Source of the DNA: SHVO01 sp041905525
Lineage (GTDB): Bacteria > Pseudomonadota > Alphaproteobacteria > Rhodospirillales > Rhodospirillaceae
DNA length: 64,000 nucleotides
Direction of reading: 5' to 3'
Assembly: GCA_041905525.1 (NCBI GenBank)
Contig: JAYRKY010000012.1
Coordinates: 33,120 to 97,119 of the forward strand
The notes beneath the pieces are model-generated. The model saw nothing but the letters and a program-made list of their open reading frames with translations, did no database searches and had not been told where the DNA came from. Shown one piece after another: positions 50,424 to 59,031 of the stretch (its first letter is position 1; the number at the start of each line of letters is the position of its first letter). Position numbers and translations under genes: made by a program.

Positions 50424-51089
50424 TTGGCGATCATCACTCTTCACGGCGTCTGTCTGCGCCCGGATCTCTCCGGCGCCTTGATATGGGAGGACGAACGCAC
50501 GGTGATCGTCGCGGACCTCCATTTCGAAAAGGGCTCCAGCTTCGCGCGCCGCGGGCAGCCGCTGCCGCCCTACGACACCGCCAAGACGCTCCTCGCCCTT
50601 GAGCAGGTCCTCACCGCATCGGCTGCGAAACGCGTGATTTGCCTCGGCGACAGCTTCCACGATGCCGAGGCCGCCGCCGGGATGCCTTCCGTCTACGCGT
50701 CGCGCCTGCGCGCTCTTATGGCGGGCCGCGACTGGATCTGGATCACGGGAAATCACGACCGCGACATTCCCGCGGCGATGGGCGGCGACGCGCACGGCGA
50801 AATCCGGGTCGGCCCTATCGTCTTTCGTCACGAAGCTACCGCCGGGGAGTGCCCCGAAATCTCCGGCCACTTTCACCCGAAGGCCACCGTCGTTGCACGC
50901 GGACGTTCTGTCACGCGCCCTTGTTTCATCTTTGACGCGCGACGCGCGATTCTGCCGGCCTTTGGCGCCTTCACCGGCGGCTTGAACGTCAGCCATCAGG
51001 CCATCGCCGCGCATTTCAAGGCAGGCTTCAACGTTGCACTGCTCGGACGCCAGAAGTTGCACTGGTTTCCGTCCACTGCGCTGCTCTAA
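50424..51089 (+). CDS. pdeM: Ligase-associated endonuclease PdeM
   Basis: A 221-residue calcineurin-like metallophosphoesterase. Metal motifs appear in order: DLHFEKGSSFARRG, GDSFHD, GNHDRD and GHFHPKA. It belongs to the PdeM family (TIGR04123) and completes the four-gene repair cluster; PdeM relatives are manganese-dependent DNA nucleases. The start is a TTG at 50424 with no strong ribosome site, suggesting coupling to the helicase. Confidence 0.88.
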   Translation: MAIITLHGVCLRPDLSGALIWEDERTVIVADLHFEKGSSFARRGQPLPPYDTAKTLLALEQVLTASAAKRVICLGDSFHDAEAAAGMPSVYASRLRALMAGRDWIWITGNHDRDIPAAMGGDAHGEIRVGPIVFRHEATAGECPEISGHFHPKATVVARGRSVTRPCFIFDARRAILPAFGAFTGGLNVSHQAIAAHFKAGFNVALLGRQKLHWFPSTALL

Positions 51090-51202
51090 GCGTCGCAACT
51101 CTTTACGCGTGAACCACGCCACGCCCGCCCTGAGTCCGGGAAATTTGACACCTTCCCGCCGCAATCGAGCGGAATCGCCCGTTTTTGTTCACAAATTCGA
51201 AC

Positions 51203-51218
51203 TGGCACACAGGTTGCA
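51203..51218 (+). promoter_or_regulatory. Sigma-54 promoter for PEP-CTERM gene
   Basis: TGGCACACAGGTTGCA has GG at 51204-51205 and GC at 51216-51217, ten bases apart. It lies 54 bases before the start codon. PEP-CTERM genes are known to use RpoN with the PrsK/PrsR system. Confidence 0.8.
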
Positions 51219-51271
51219 ACTCCTTGGGCGCACGCGGCAGGTGCCGCGCACGCATTTGAAGGAGCAAAGAG

Positions 51272-51967
51272 ATGACAAAAAAATGGTTGAGCGGTCTCGC
51301 CGCCGCCGCCGCGCTGTTCTGCGCAACGACCGCGTCCGCGGCCCCCGTTCTCGGCAGCAATGTCGAGTCCGCGCTGTTCACGTCGCTGCTCGGCAGCACC
51401 AGCGGCTGGTCGTATAGCGGCGCAAGCACCGCGGCCTTCACCGGCACGGGCACGGCGACGCTTCTCAGCCGTTCCTCGTCCTACGCCAACAGCTTCGGCT
51501 ATTCCAATACGTCCCACACCGGCCGTACCACCATTTTCAGCACCGGCGCGGCCGTCGGCTCCTCGGCGATGGTGACCGGTTATTCACCGTCGTACCTGAT
51601 GTATTTCCAGGCCGATGGCGCGGATGCGTTCATCTTCTCCGACGACAACCGCCAGTACACCGACGGCTATGACAGCGGCAGCTTCCCCGGTCAGGGCCAA
51701 GGCGGCATCGACATCTTCTTCAACGCGGCCATGTCGAAGTGGGCATTCTTCTTCGATGACGCGGGTGGCGGCTTCGGCGGAATCTTCGGCGACGACAACG
51801 ACTATGACGATATGGTCGTCAGCTTCCAGATGGGCGAAACCCCGGATGAAGAACCGACCGGCGTGCCTGAACCGGGCGCGCTCGCACTCTTCGGTCTGGC
51901 GCTGCTCGGCTTCGGTGCCGCGCGCCGCCCGCGCAAGACCGCGCTGGCCACCCGCACTCTGGCCTAG
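51272..51967 (+). CDS. PEP-CTERM surface protein
   Basis: A 231-residue exported protein with signal peptide (cleavage near ASA-AP, residue 24), a Ser/Thr/Gly-rich body and a C-terminal sorting signal: VPEPGALALFGLALLGFGAARRP. This motif is recognised by exosortase and the protein is then moved to the surface or matrix. An Asp-rich segment (FGDDNDYDDM) near residue 180 may bind calcium. The body matches no family I know. A sigma-54 promoter lies upstream. Exosortase is not in this window. Confidence 0.88.
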   Translation: MTKKWLSGLAAAAALFCATTASAAPVLGSNVESALFTSLLGSTSGWSYSGASTAAFTGTGTATLLSRSSSYANSFGYSNTSHTGRTTIFSTGAAVGSSAMVTGYSPSYLMYFQADGADAFIFSDDNRQYTDGYDSGSFPGQGQGGIDIFFNAAMSKWAFFFDDAGGGFGGIFGDDNDYDDMVVSFQMGETPDEEPTGVPEPGALALFGLALLGFGAARRPRKTALATRTLA

Positions 51968-52168
51968 TCGGCCGCGGCGGGCCGGTGATCCCCCGGCCCG
52001 CCGCATCGCGGCTGTTGTCATTTGGCGGGCGGCTTTTCAGCCGGCCCCGTCGCGGACCGAGGTCCGCTTATGCTGAGTTTCGTTTTGGCGCGGGTTTGAA
52101 TCGCTTGCGGCATCCACCTGCGTAAACGAGCTTAGATCACCCCGGCGCTGACCGCACGCCGCAGGCCG

Positions 52169-52405
52169 CTATCGGTTTAGCGTGTGGGTGATGGCGTCCT
52201 TAATTTGCAGCCGCTTTTTCCGCAGCTGATTCTCAGCAAGCTCGTCGACCGGCGCGATCCTCGTTTCCGCGCGATGAATCTGATCGTTGACATCATCGTA
52301 CTCGCGAAGAAGCCGCGCGAAGTGCGCGTCGGAAACCTTCAAATTGTGAATGGCCTCCATTTGCCCAGGGAATTCTTCAGCAAGAGTATGCGGCGTATTC
52401 GACAT
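52169..52405 (-). CDS. YdcH family (DUF465) protein
   Basis: A 78-residue helical protein with the DUF465 pattern: FARLLREYDDVNDQIHRAE and LRKKRLQIKDAI near the C-terminus. It is a short coiled-coil of unknown role common in proteobacteria. The start at 52405 is followed by MSNTPHTLAEEFPG. It stands alone. The 610-base gap on its upstream side (52406-53015) holds only a decayed tRNA and a terminator. Confidence 0.82.
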   Translation of the reverse strand: MSNTPHTLAEEFPGQMEAIHNLKVSDAHFARLLREYDDVNDQIHRAETRIAPVDELAENQLRKKRLQIKDAITHTLNR

Positions 52406-52787
52406 CGGTAATCCAACCTTCTGAATGAACGAGAGGTCGGACGCTAACAGCCGCAAGACGCCGCGCACATTGATCGGTGGCAATGACGCTGGCCATACGT
52501 GTGCTAGCAGCCGGCGGTGAGGAAGCGCCGGAGGGAAGACGGACCGTGGGCGCCCCGCGTAGGGCAGCGCTGACCACCCGTACCCGGCCTCGCCGGCCGC
52601 GGCGAGGCCGTGCCTCCCGAGCCGCCGCATCTCAGTCTCTCAGCAAGTGCCGCGCCGCGCTCTTCCAGGACTACTTTGCTGTCCGACCTCAGGACCTCCG
52701 ACTGTACGTCTTACTGCCCATGTTCGAATCCGTTGCGGCACGCCATTCTTGATGAAATAGGGAACACCTCGCGGCTAGAGATTACGC

Positions 52788-52859
52788 TCTCGCCTGCGGA
52801 ATTGAACCGCGGGCCCACTGATTATGAATCAGCGAACCGAAGTTGAGTCATCGCGCAGA
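52788..52859 (-). pseudogene. Decayed tRNA (CAU anticodon)
   Basis: Read on the minus strand, an anticodon arm GCTGA-TTCATAA-TCAGT and a T arm CGCGG-TTCAATT-CCGCA lie in the right order with a five-base variable loop. The anticodon would be CAU (Met or Ile2). The D arm is damaged: CAACTTCGGTTC lacks the usual AGAGC segment, and the acceptor halves pair at only four of seven positions. It is most likely a tRNA remnant rather than a working gene. Confidence 0.55.
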
Positions 52860-52970
52860 TAAGGGGAATCCCAACGCCCGAGACGCCCAGCACGCCAATA
52901 GGCGACCGGGCTTCATGCTTGCTTGGCAGGATAAGGGCTCGGCGCACGGGCGGATGACCCGACCGCAATA

Positions 52971-52998
52971 AAAAAGGGCCCCGACCGAGGCCCTTTTT
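52971..52998. terminator. Terminator after second PEP-CTERM gene
   Basis: AAAAAGGGCC and GGCCCTTTTT form a 10-bp stem with an eight-base loop just beyond the stop of the leftward gene. Confidence 0.88.
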
Positions 52999-53015
52999 CG
53001 ATCTTCTTTGGCGGG

Positions 53016-53657
53016 TTAGGCCGCTTTGCGTCTCCGCGCGGCGCCCAAGGCAACCAATCCCAGGCCCAGCAGCGCCAGCGCGCCCGGGGCCGGCACCGAG
53101 GCCGATCCTGCCTGATAGGTGAAGTTGTCGATGAAGATGTAATCATAGCTGCTGGTCGCCACCAGGGTTGCGTAGGTGATGCCGGCGGCGGCGATGCCGA
53201 AATAATTTCCCGAGTTGCTGCCGTACGTCGGCGTCATCGTCAGGGATTCGATGAGGCCGCTGGCCCCATAGGCGCTCAGCGTCCAGTTGACGTCAGACGC
53301 GCCGAACAGTAAGGCGAAGGCGCTGGTGGGTGCGCCGAACGTGAAGGTGAAGGCGAACGGATCGTCGCCATGATTGGTGATGTGCCGCAGGCCGCGTGTG
53401 TTGTAGTTGCCGGCATAGTCGCTATCGATCTCGATCTGTGTGCTGGCCGTGAAGGTCACCGAGGGGCTGCCCTGGCTGAGGCTTGCGTAGTTGCCGATCG
53501 CCACCGTCTCGAAGTCCACCACGGTCGCGCCCGTCAATGGGGCCAGCGTAGTCAAATCGCCGCTGGCGACGGAGCCGACGATAGGAGCGGCCTGGGCCGA
53601 CGCCGCGGCGAGGACAAAGCCGGCGGCCAGAAATGAGGTTTTGAGCATCGCGCGCAT
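53016..53657 (-). CDS. PEP-CTERM surface protein (PAPG variant)
   Basis: A 213-residue exported protein with signal peptide ending AQA-AP (about residue 24), a beta-rich body, and a C-terminal anchor VPAPGALALLGLGLVALGAARRRK, which is the PEP-CTERM signal with PAP in place of PEP. The ATG at 53657 follows GGGAG. Its mature part begins with a run like that of the other PEP-CTERM protein (APIVGS versus APVLGS), but the bodies differ. A sigma-54 promoter precedes it. Confidence 0.86.
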   Translation of the reverse strand: MRAMLKTSFLAAGFVLAAASAQAAPIVGSVASGDLTTLAPLTGATVVDFETVAIGNYASLSQGSPSVTFTASTQIEIDSDYAGNYNTRGLRHITNHGDDPFAFTFTFGAPTSAFALLFGASDVNWTLSAYGASGLIESLTMTPTYGSNSGNYFGIAAAGITYATLVATSSYDYIFIDNFTYQAGSASVPAPGALALLGLGLVALGAARRRKAA

Positions 53658-53697
53658 CGGGCAACTCCCGTATGAAAATGGGTTTGCCGACACACGT

Positions 53698-53713
53698 AGC
53701 AATATACATGCCA
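53698..53713 (-). promoter_or_regulatory. Sigma-54 promoter for second PEP-CTERM gene
   Basis: On the minus strand TGGCATGTATATTGCT, with GG and GC ten bases apart, lies 41 bases ahead of the start codon. Confidence 0.78.
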
Positions 53714-54004
53714 TCGCCAAAGAATTGATAAATCAATTGGTTAGCACAGCTCCGGCGGCGCGATTGTGTAAAGAATCCCGACGCCTTGGCCGGCTAGCCT
53801 TGCGCGTTTCCGAATGCGGCGCCACGGCTTTTGAAGATCGTTCATAGGCGTCGCCTCTGCGATCATCTGGCAGCTATTAGTAAAGCTCCAGCTGCTCGCG
53901 GCGATTGAGCGACGCCGATCCGCCTTCCTGTCGAGCATTTCTTGGAAGTTCGAATCGCCGACGTGCGTGCCATCGGTGAAGGAAATGCGAGCGGCTGGTC
54001 GGCG

Positions 54005-54733
54005 CTACCGTATCCAGCCGGGGGGTACGATTGACGAGATCGCACTCTCGTCCACTCCGTCAAGTCGAGGCCTGTGCCACACCAGGCTGTCACGAACATC
54101 CCTGATGCCGGGAACTTGTTTGATTGCGTTGTGTACGGCGGCACGTTGGTGCTCGTCCGAGATCATACCCCAAAAGTAGACGACGCCATCTCTAACCACG
54201 AGATGAAATAGGTGAGGTCGGCATGGCTGCTCGCGCACGGCCCGCTTGAGCATTTCTCTAATCGTGTGGGCTTCGGGCCCATGGACTGTTGTGCGAGTTG
54301 CGAGGAGCGCGCGTATCAAATTAGACCGCGTCAGGATACCGACCACATTGCCGTCACGAACCACTGGCAATCGCTTCACATGATTATGGTCCATAAGCTC
54401 AACCGCCGCTTCTAGCGCAAGCGATTCCGTGGCGACTATGACGTTCGGTGTCATAACTTCAGCTACGGATCGCGCGGCGAAATGTTCGAATTCACCATAT
54501 AGATGGCCGCCCGCTGCCATGAACTTCAGCCAATTCACTTGGCCCTTCTTGCTCTTGATCTGCGACCGCCTGAGAAGATCCCCTTCTGTCACGATCCCTA
54601 CGAGACCGCGCCATAAAGTCATAACTGGAAGGCCGGTGACGCACTGATGGAGCATCAATTCCGCCACATCTTTAATGCGCGAATCTGGAGGAGTCCAAAT
54701 GACATCTTCCGTCATGATTTCGCTGACAGTCAT
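54005..54733 (-). CDS. CBS-pair protein with C-terminal BON domain
   Basis: A 242-residue cytoplasmic protein. Two CBS domains cover about residues 1-60 (MTEDVIWTPPDSRIKDVAELML, GLVGIVTEGDLLRR) and 92-150 (MTPNVIVATESLALEAAVELM, NVVGILTRSNLIRAL). A BON domain follows (VVYFWGMISDEHQRAAVHNAIKQVPGIRDVRDSL). Such proteins are thought to sense adenosyl nucleotides; the partner is unknown. An insert of about 30 residues (KSKKGQVNWLKFMAAGGHLYGEFEHFA) lies between the CBS domains, as in many proteobacterial members. Confidence 0.9.
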   Translation of the reverse strand: MTVSEIMTEDVIWTPPDSRIKDVAELMLHQCVTGLPVMTLWRGLVGIVTEGDLLRRSQIKSKKGQVNWLKFMAAGGHLYGEFEHFAARSVAEVMTPNVIVATESLALEAAVELMDHNHVKRLPVVRDGNVVGILTRSNLIRALLATRTTVHGPEAHTIREMLKRAVREQPCRPHLFHLVVRDGVVYFWGMISDEHQRAAVHNAIKQVPGIRDVRDSLVWHRPRLDGVDESAISSIVPPGWIR

Positions 54734-55289
54734 GATCGCGCTTCTTTCGCGTCATTCAGTGCTGCGGCTTACGAAAGAGACTCCAGGGAAAGACCCTCAA
54801 GTAAGAATAAGCTTTTCTTACTTGTAGCGAGTCGTAACTACCTATTTGCGTTCCCCTACGCCTCATTCAAAAGAGATGACGCGCGACCGTCAGCGCCCTC
54901 CGTCCGGGTCTCACTTGTCATACGACGGCCGTAAAGCCGCTTCGATCTGTAGCAAGTCTTTGACCGTTTCCATTCAGCAAAGCCGCCCCCGTCGCAGTAC
55001 CACGGAGGGTTACGGATACATGAGGGGATTGTCGCCCCGTCAACGAACTTGGTGGGTAGAGATCAGGTTCTAGCCCGTCGCGGCGATTGAGCGATCCGGT
55101 CCCGCCTGTCCTCGGCGATCGCAGAAGCTCCTGCGACGATGAGCCGGTGCTACGCGTCAGGAGCGCCTTGCCGGTTCCCTTGGCCGAGCATCCTTCATTT
55201 TCACGCGCCCGGCATGATGCACAGTAGCAAACAAAACTGCGAACTGCTGGCACGTCGTGGTTCTGCGAGAGCGCGGCCGAGGGGCTCGA
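54734..55289. other. Gap without a recognised gene
   Basis: In these 556 bases I find only short open frames without family resemblance or ribosome site. A minus-strand frame near 54950-55080 (…DGATIPSCIRNPPWYCDGGGF) reads somewhat like coding sequence and may be a broken gene, but it has no start and no recognised product. Confidence 0.4.
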
Positions 55290-56189
55290 TCAAGTGGCCC
55301 CTCTTCTTTGGTCCATTGAGAGGCCGACACCGTGGCCGTCTTCGTTCAATCGCTTAACGTACGCCAGCTGCAGCTTCGCACCCCCGCCGCACCTGTGATC
55401 AATTTCACGCAATATGAACAGGCACAAATCGAAGGAACAGAAAACGTCATGTAGCAGCACGGCCAGCCTCACCAATTGCTCAGTCGGCAACCGATCAAAG
55501 CTCATAAAATCACGAACGTAGAGGGCGTCGGACCAGATTTGCTGACTCCCTTTAGGTGATGCGTCGTCCATTTTAAGGAATGGCTTGAAGCTACGGCTGC
55601 CGAACCCCAGGAAACGATGAAATTGAAAGCCTCGTGCGCGAAGGAATGCGTCGACATCAGCGAATAATGGTTGTTCCTTGTACAAAGGGATGAACTCGAC
55701 TTCCGTCTGGATGACAAGGCACTCCTTAAGCAGCCGATCCGCGCCTTCAAGGACGGCGAGCTCGCCTCCCTGCACATCAATTTTTAGCAAGTCCATCGCG
55801 TCGATCTCAGGGATTTCGTCAAGCAGATGAGTGGAGACGGGATGCTTCTCAGTGAGCAGCACGAATTCGTTTAACATCTGGAAGTGTTCCAGAAGCGGAG
55901 TGTTGGGTTCGAGCAGTGAACCGGTATAAACCCAATTCGTCTTATGGAAAGTGGCGGGTCCGCCGCGCCCTATGAAGTATGGAAGAAACTTCCGCCGGTA
56001 AGGATAGCGAGCCTCAAGCTTTTCGCGTTCTATCGCATCCGGCTCAAAGCCAATGACCTTCGCCCCTCCTCGTTCCACCAAAGCTGCGTAACTCTCGACG
56101 GTCCCTTCGACAATACTGGCGCCGACTTCGACCACAACCACGATCGGCGGCTCCGAGAATAGTTCGCGAATACTGAACGTTGCGGGCAT
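55290..56189 (-). CDS. FkbM family methyltransferase
   Basis: A 299-residue protein with the FkbM layout: VVVVEVGASIVEGTVESYAALVERGGAKVIGFEPD at the SAM-binding start, and the signature DLLKIDVQGGELAVLEGADRLLKE near the middle. The family methylates sugars or other small molecules. The ATG at 56189 gives a usual N-terminus; the frame is open 62 codons further. Base composition is lower in GC than the core genes. It may have worked on the same surface glycan as the adjacent sulfotransferase-like gene. Confidence 0.8.
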   Translation of the reverse strand: MPATFSIRELFSEPPIVVVVEVGASIVEGTVESYAALVERGGAKVIGFEPDAIEREKLEARYPYRRKFLPYFIGRGGPATFHKTNWVYTGSLLEPNTPLLEHFQMLNEFVLLTEKHPVSTHLLDEIPEIDAMDLLKIDVQGGELAVLEGADRLLKECLVIQTEVEFIPLYKEQPLFADVDAFLRARGFQFHRFLGFGSRSFKPFLKMDDASPKGSQQIWSDALYVRDFMSFDRLPTEQLVRLAVLLHDVFCSFDLCLFILREIDHRCGGGAKLQLAYVKRLNEDGHGVGLSMDQRRGAT

Positions 56190-56443
56190 TGGATCAAACC
56201 TAAAGGTGGGGATGTACTTGGAATGCTGTGCCGTAGGTGATGAAGCTGCGAACCGTCGGGCAATGCGGCTCAAACGACTAGTTTGCGGTAGGCCTTGAGG
56301 GTCGCGAAAGGCCCTGCCGCCAACCCAGCAAGGATCGAGCGATGCATCCCGACCATCCGGCGTCCGCGCGGCCAATAGTCAATCGTAGCGCCCAGCGATC
56401 CTATCGCGCCACCGCGCTTTAAATGCCGTGGGCGTGGCGGCGA

Positions 56444-57424
56444 TTAGACGCCGGCAATGGGAAACGCATCCACGAATGCTTGGACCTTATGGTGAGTTCT
56501 GGATCGCAATCGCCTGAACACTGCGGGAATGTTGAGCGTTACGCCATCAATCTTTTCGTGGCTGGGCATAACGTAGGATGGAGGCGCGCTATCCCAGTGG
56601 AGATGGCCCTCGTAAAGACAAGCATCGCTAAAGTAACGGCTAAGTCCTGTGACCAACATGATGGTGTTGTACATGTCCCGCTCAGCCGGGCTCCAAGTTT
56701 GATAAACTCTTGAAGGCTCTTTTTCTGGAGAAGATCGATGTTTGTTGGAAGCTGGTTGTGCGAAGCAGTTCTCTACAGTGTCGGCGTCAAGGACTTTGCC
56801 TATCACGTGTTCTACTAACTTACGAAACGCACCTTGATTCTCTGTGTAGTCCTCAAATCGAAAAACTGGGTATAGATCCTCGCGCTTGTGCAATAGGCGT
56901 AGCGTTCCTTGATAGAAGGCTATTTCGGTAGCCTCCACGGAGATGCGCGACCAAATGCCCGCCAAGCGCCTTATTGAAGTTTCATCGCCCCGATCGATAG
57001 TTGACCTCACAGACTCTGGCCAATCGACAATGGCTGCTCCAAGGCGATTGGTCCGGACGTCCTCGCACATCAGACGCGCGCGACGACTGAAGCGCTCGTC
57101 CACATTCCAATTGCGTGACGAAACAGAGGCACCCGCCTCCGCAAGCATGATGGGGTTCCGCGTGAGGTGTGCAGTTCTCACTGAATAGGGATTTAGTCCC
57201 TCTCGCATGAACGCGGCGAATAACATCGCGGCATTTACGGAATGGACTATGCCGGCGACCCTTCCGGGAAAGCTTTCCTGTATGGAGCGGATGTGGGTGG
57301 AAAGCGTGGGAAAGCGAGGCGTTTCGGTCAGCGCACCGTGAACGGCGTAGGTGCCGGGAATTTCATTTAATGCTGCTGTCAACCATGCAGTGGCCATGTA
57401 GCCACGCGATGTAACTAAGAACAT
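56444..57424 (-). CDS. Sulfotransferase-like protein
   Basis: A 326-residue protein with an N-terminal segment MFLVTSRGYMATAWLTAALNEIPG, in the place and form of the PAPS-binding loop of sulfotransferases, and a later FRFEDYTEN segment like that family's second motif. The usual SGST loop is altered to SRGYMATAW, so activity is uncertain. I chose the ATG at 57424; a TTG five codons upstream is possible. Its neighbours and low GC suggest an acquired glycan-modification cluster. Confidence in the family is moderate. Confidence 0.6.
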   Translation of the reverse strand: MFLVTSRGYMATAWLTAALNEIPGTYAVHGALTETPRFPTLSTHIRSIQESFPGRVAGIVHSVNAAMLFAAFMREGLNPYSVRTAHLTRNPIMLAEAGASVSSRNWNVDERFSRRARLMCEDVRTNRLGAAIVDWPESVRSTIDRGDETSIRRLAGIWSRISVEATEIAFYQGTLRLLHKREDLYPVFRFEDYTENQGAFRKLVEHVIGKVLDADTVENCFAQPASNKHRSSPEKEPSRVYQTWSPAERDMYNTIMLVTGLSRYFSDACLYEGHLHWDSAPPSYVMPSHEKIDGVTLNIPAVFRRLRSRTHHKVQAFVDAFPIAGV

Positions 57425-57685
57425 CAATCGAACACTCAAATTAGTAGAATTCTAAAATTTCTCTCTGTGATTTTAGGATATCATATTTGATACAGACGGC
57501 CACATAACCGTCTTGTCGGCGGACCATTTCGGACGTTCGATGAAAAGGCTATTTGCGGCGGTTGTTACCTTGGCTGCTCACAAAGGCCCTGCGGCTTAGC
57601 CAGGACGCATGAACTCTTACGTTCGAACCTCGCCACTTCTCTCCATTCACCGCACCCCGCGTCTCGCGGCTTCATCGCCGAACGG

Positions 57686-58093
57686 TTACGGCGTCATCTT
57701 GATCCCGTTCTTCTCGCCCTTCCCAAGAAGGTAGTAGGCGATGAATTTGGCCGGTGTATCGCCGCTGTCGAAGTGAGTCACGACGGCCCCTGCGGGTTCG
57801 AGGAACGCATCGCCGGCCGACAGGATCTGCTCCGGCTGCTGTCCGATTTGGAAGCGGATCTTACCCTCGATGACATAGCCGATCACCGGAACGGAGTGCA
57901 CATGCGCGCCCGGCTTTTGATTGGCGGCCATGCTGATCTTTTGCACCTCGACTCTGTCAACCGTGTGCTCGATGGGAAGCTGCAGGCCGGGAAGGATGTC
58001 GCGCGCAATGGGAGGCGGCGCTTTTTCCTGAGCGAACGACGCCGCGCTGAGCGTAAGAAACACAGCCGCAGCGAACAGGGCTGGGGTACGAAT
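57686..58093 (-). CDS. Exported cupin protein, apparent ATT start
   Basis: A 135-residue exported cupin. A signal peptide (about residues 1-20, ending SFA-QE) is followed by a single cupin barrel with HVHSVPVIGYVIEGKIRFQIG and AGDAFLEPAGAVVTHFD, which contain the metal-binding histidines. The best ribosome site, AAGGAGAG, lies six bases before an ATT codon at 58093, and no ATG, GTG or TTG exists between there and a TTG at 58153 that would add 20 unlikely residues. An ATT start or a sequence error must therefore be considered. Substrate unknown. Confidence 0.72.
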   Translation of the reverse strand: MRTPALFAAAVFLTLSAASFAQEKAPPPIARDILPGLQLPIEHTVDRVEVQKISMAANQKPGAHVHSVPVIGYVIEGKIRFQIGQQPEQILSAGDAFLEPAGAVVTHFDSGDTPAKFIAYYLLGKGEKNGIKMTP

Positions 58094-58313
58094 GGGACTC
58101 TCCTTGCCGAAAGGAACATGAACGCAGCGGCTGGGCCGCCACCGCAATACCAAGTGAGATCCGCACGCGCGCGGCTACGGGTTTGCTCAGGGATTGTATC
58201 AAAATCGCCGAACACTGAAACCGCGCCTTACTTCTATGTCTGCCGGCTCGGCGGGGAGGAACGTTTAGCGGGCCGCCCTGCGAAAGACAGAAGGCCCTGG
58301 AGGCTCGCGGTCT

Positions 58314-58841
58314 TTAGGGACCGATCCCAGGCCGCCCGTCACGCCCCTCAAACGAAACCTTCGCGCTGCCGCCCAGATCCGGCTGTGTCTTGGCGACATT
58401 GGCTTTGGTGATCTCGTACGCAAAGCCCAGCAGTCCCTTCTCCGACACCCACACCTGCCCGGTGCGCGGGCTGAACTTCATCAGCGTCAGGTGCGGATCG
58501 TCCTTTCCGTCCGGATACCAGGCGGCGACGACCGGGTTCCAGTAGCGCTCGATCCGCCCGCGGTCGTGATCGATCGTCAGCGCACCCGAGATGTCGGCGA
58601 AGACCTTTTCGTCTTTCGCGGCAAAGATCAGCCGCGCTTCGGCCCCGCCTGCGGCCTCCTGCGCGAGGTCGGTGTCGTTGCGGGTGAAGAACCACACCAG
58701 CCCGTTGTCCGGCTCGCTGAATGCGGTCATGGGTTGCGACCGGTCGCCGCCGGCCGCGCCCAGCATCACCGTCGCGCGATCTTTCAGCGACTCCCAGAAC
58801 GTCTCGATCGCCTCGCGGCTTGAAATCTTGTCGTGCGCCAT
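58314..58841 (-). CDS. General stress protein 26-like (PNPOx-fold) protein
   Basis: A 175-residue split-barrel flavin-binding-type protein. Landmarks are FWESLKDRATVML, PMTAFSEPDNGLVWFFTRNDTD and the closing ARTGQVWVSEKG-like segment (PRTGQVWVSEKGLLGF). It belongs to the pyridoxamine-phosphate-oxidase-related family that includes general stress protein 26, which binds FMN or F420-like cofactors. The ATG at 58841 follows AAAGGAACCGCC. An EcfG-type promoter 36 bases upstream supports stress induction. Confidence 0.87.
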   Translation of the reverse strand: MAHDKISSREAIETFWESLKDRATVMLGAAGGDRSQPMTAFSEPDNGLVWFFTRNDTDLAQEAAGGAEARLIFAAKDEKVFADISGALTIDHDRGRIERYWNPVVAAWYPDGKDDPHLTLMKFSPRTGQVWVSEKGLLGFAYEITKANVAKTQPDLGGSAKVSFEGRDGRPGIGP

Positions 58842-58877
58842 GGCGGTTCCTTTCTTTGCGGAGACAGGTCGTTTCAC

Positions 58878-58902
58878 AACGGCCCGCCGAGGTTCCGGTT
58901 CC
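58878..58902 (-). promoter_or_regulatory. EcfG-type stress promoter
   Basis: On the minus strand GGAAC, 17 bases, GTT, 36 bases before the stress-protein-26-like gene, some 28 kb from the main stress cluster. Confidence 0.72.
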
Positions 58903-59031
58903 TTTCGCCGCGGCTGCGCAATCCGGCGGCCGCACGCGTGCCGCGTGAAAACCGCGCGACCAAACCGGGATACATAACGTTACGAATATTTAGGATCGGC
59001 CGCCTTGACCCGCCTGTGCCGCGTCGATTCA

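Noticed and set aside
52477..52846. Short open frames around the tRNA remnant, one with an ELNRGPTDYES-like translation
   Set aside because: That peptide is the antisense reading of a tRNA anticodon and T arm, a well-known annotation artefact.
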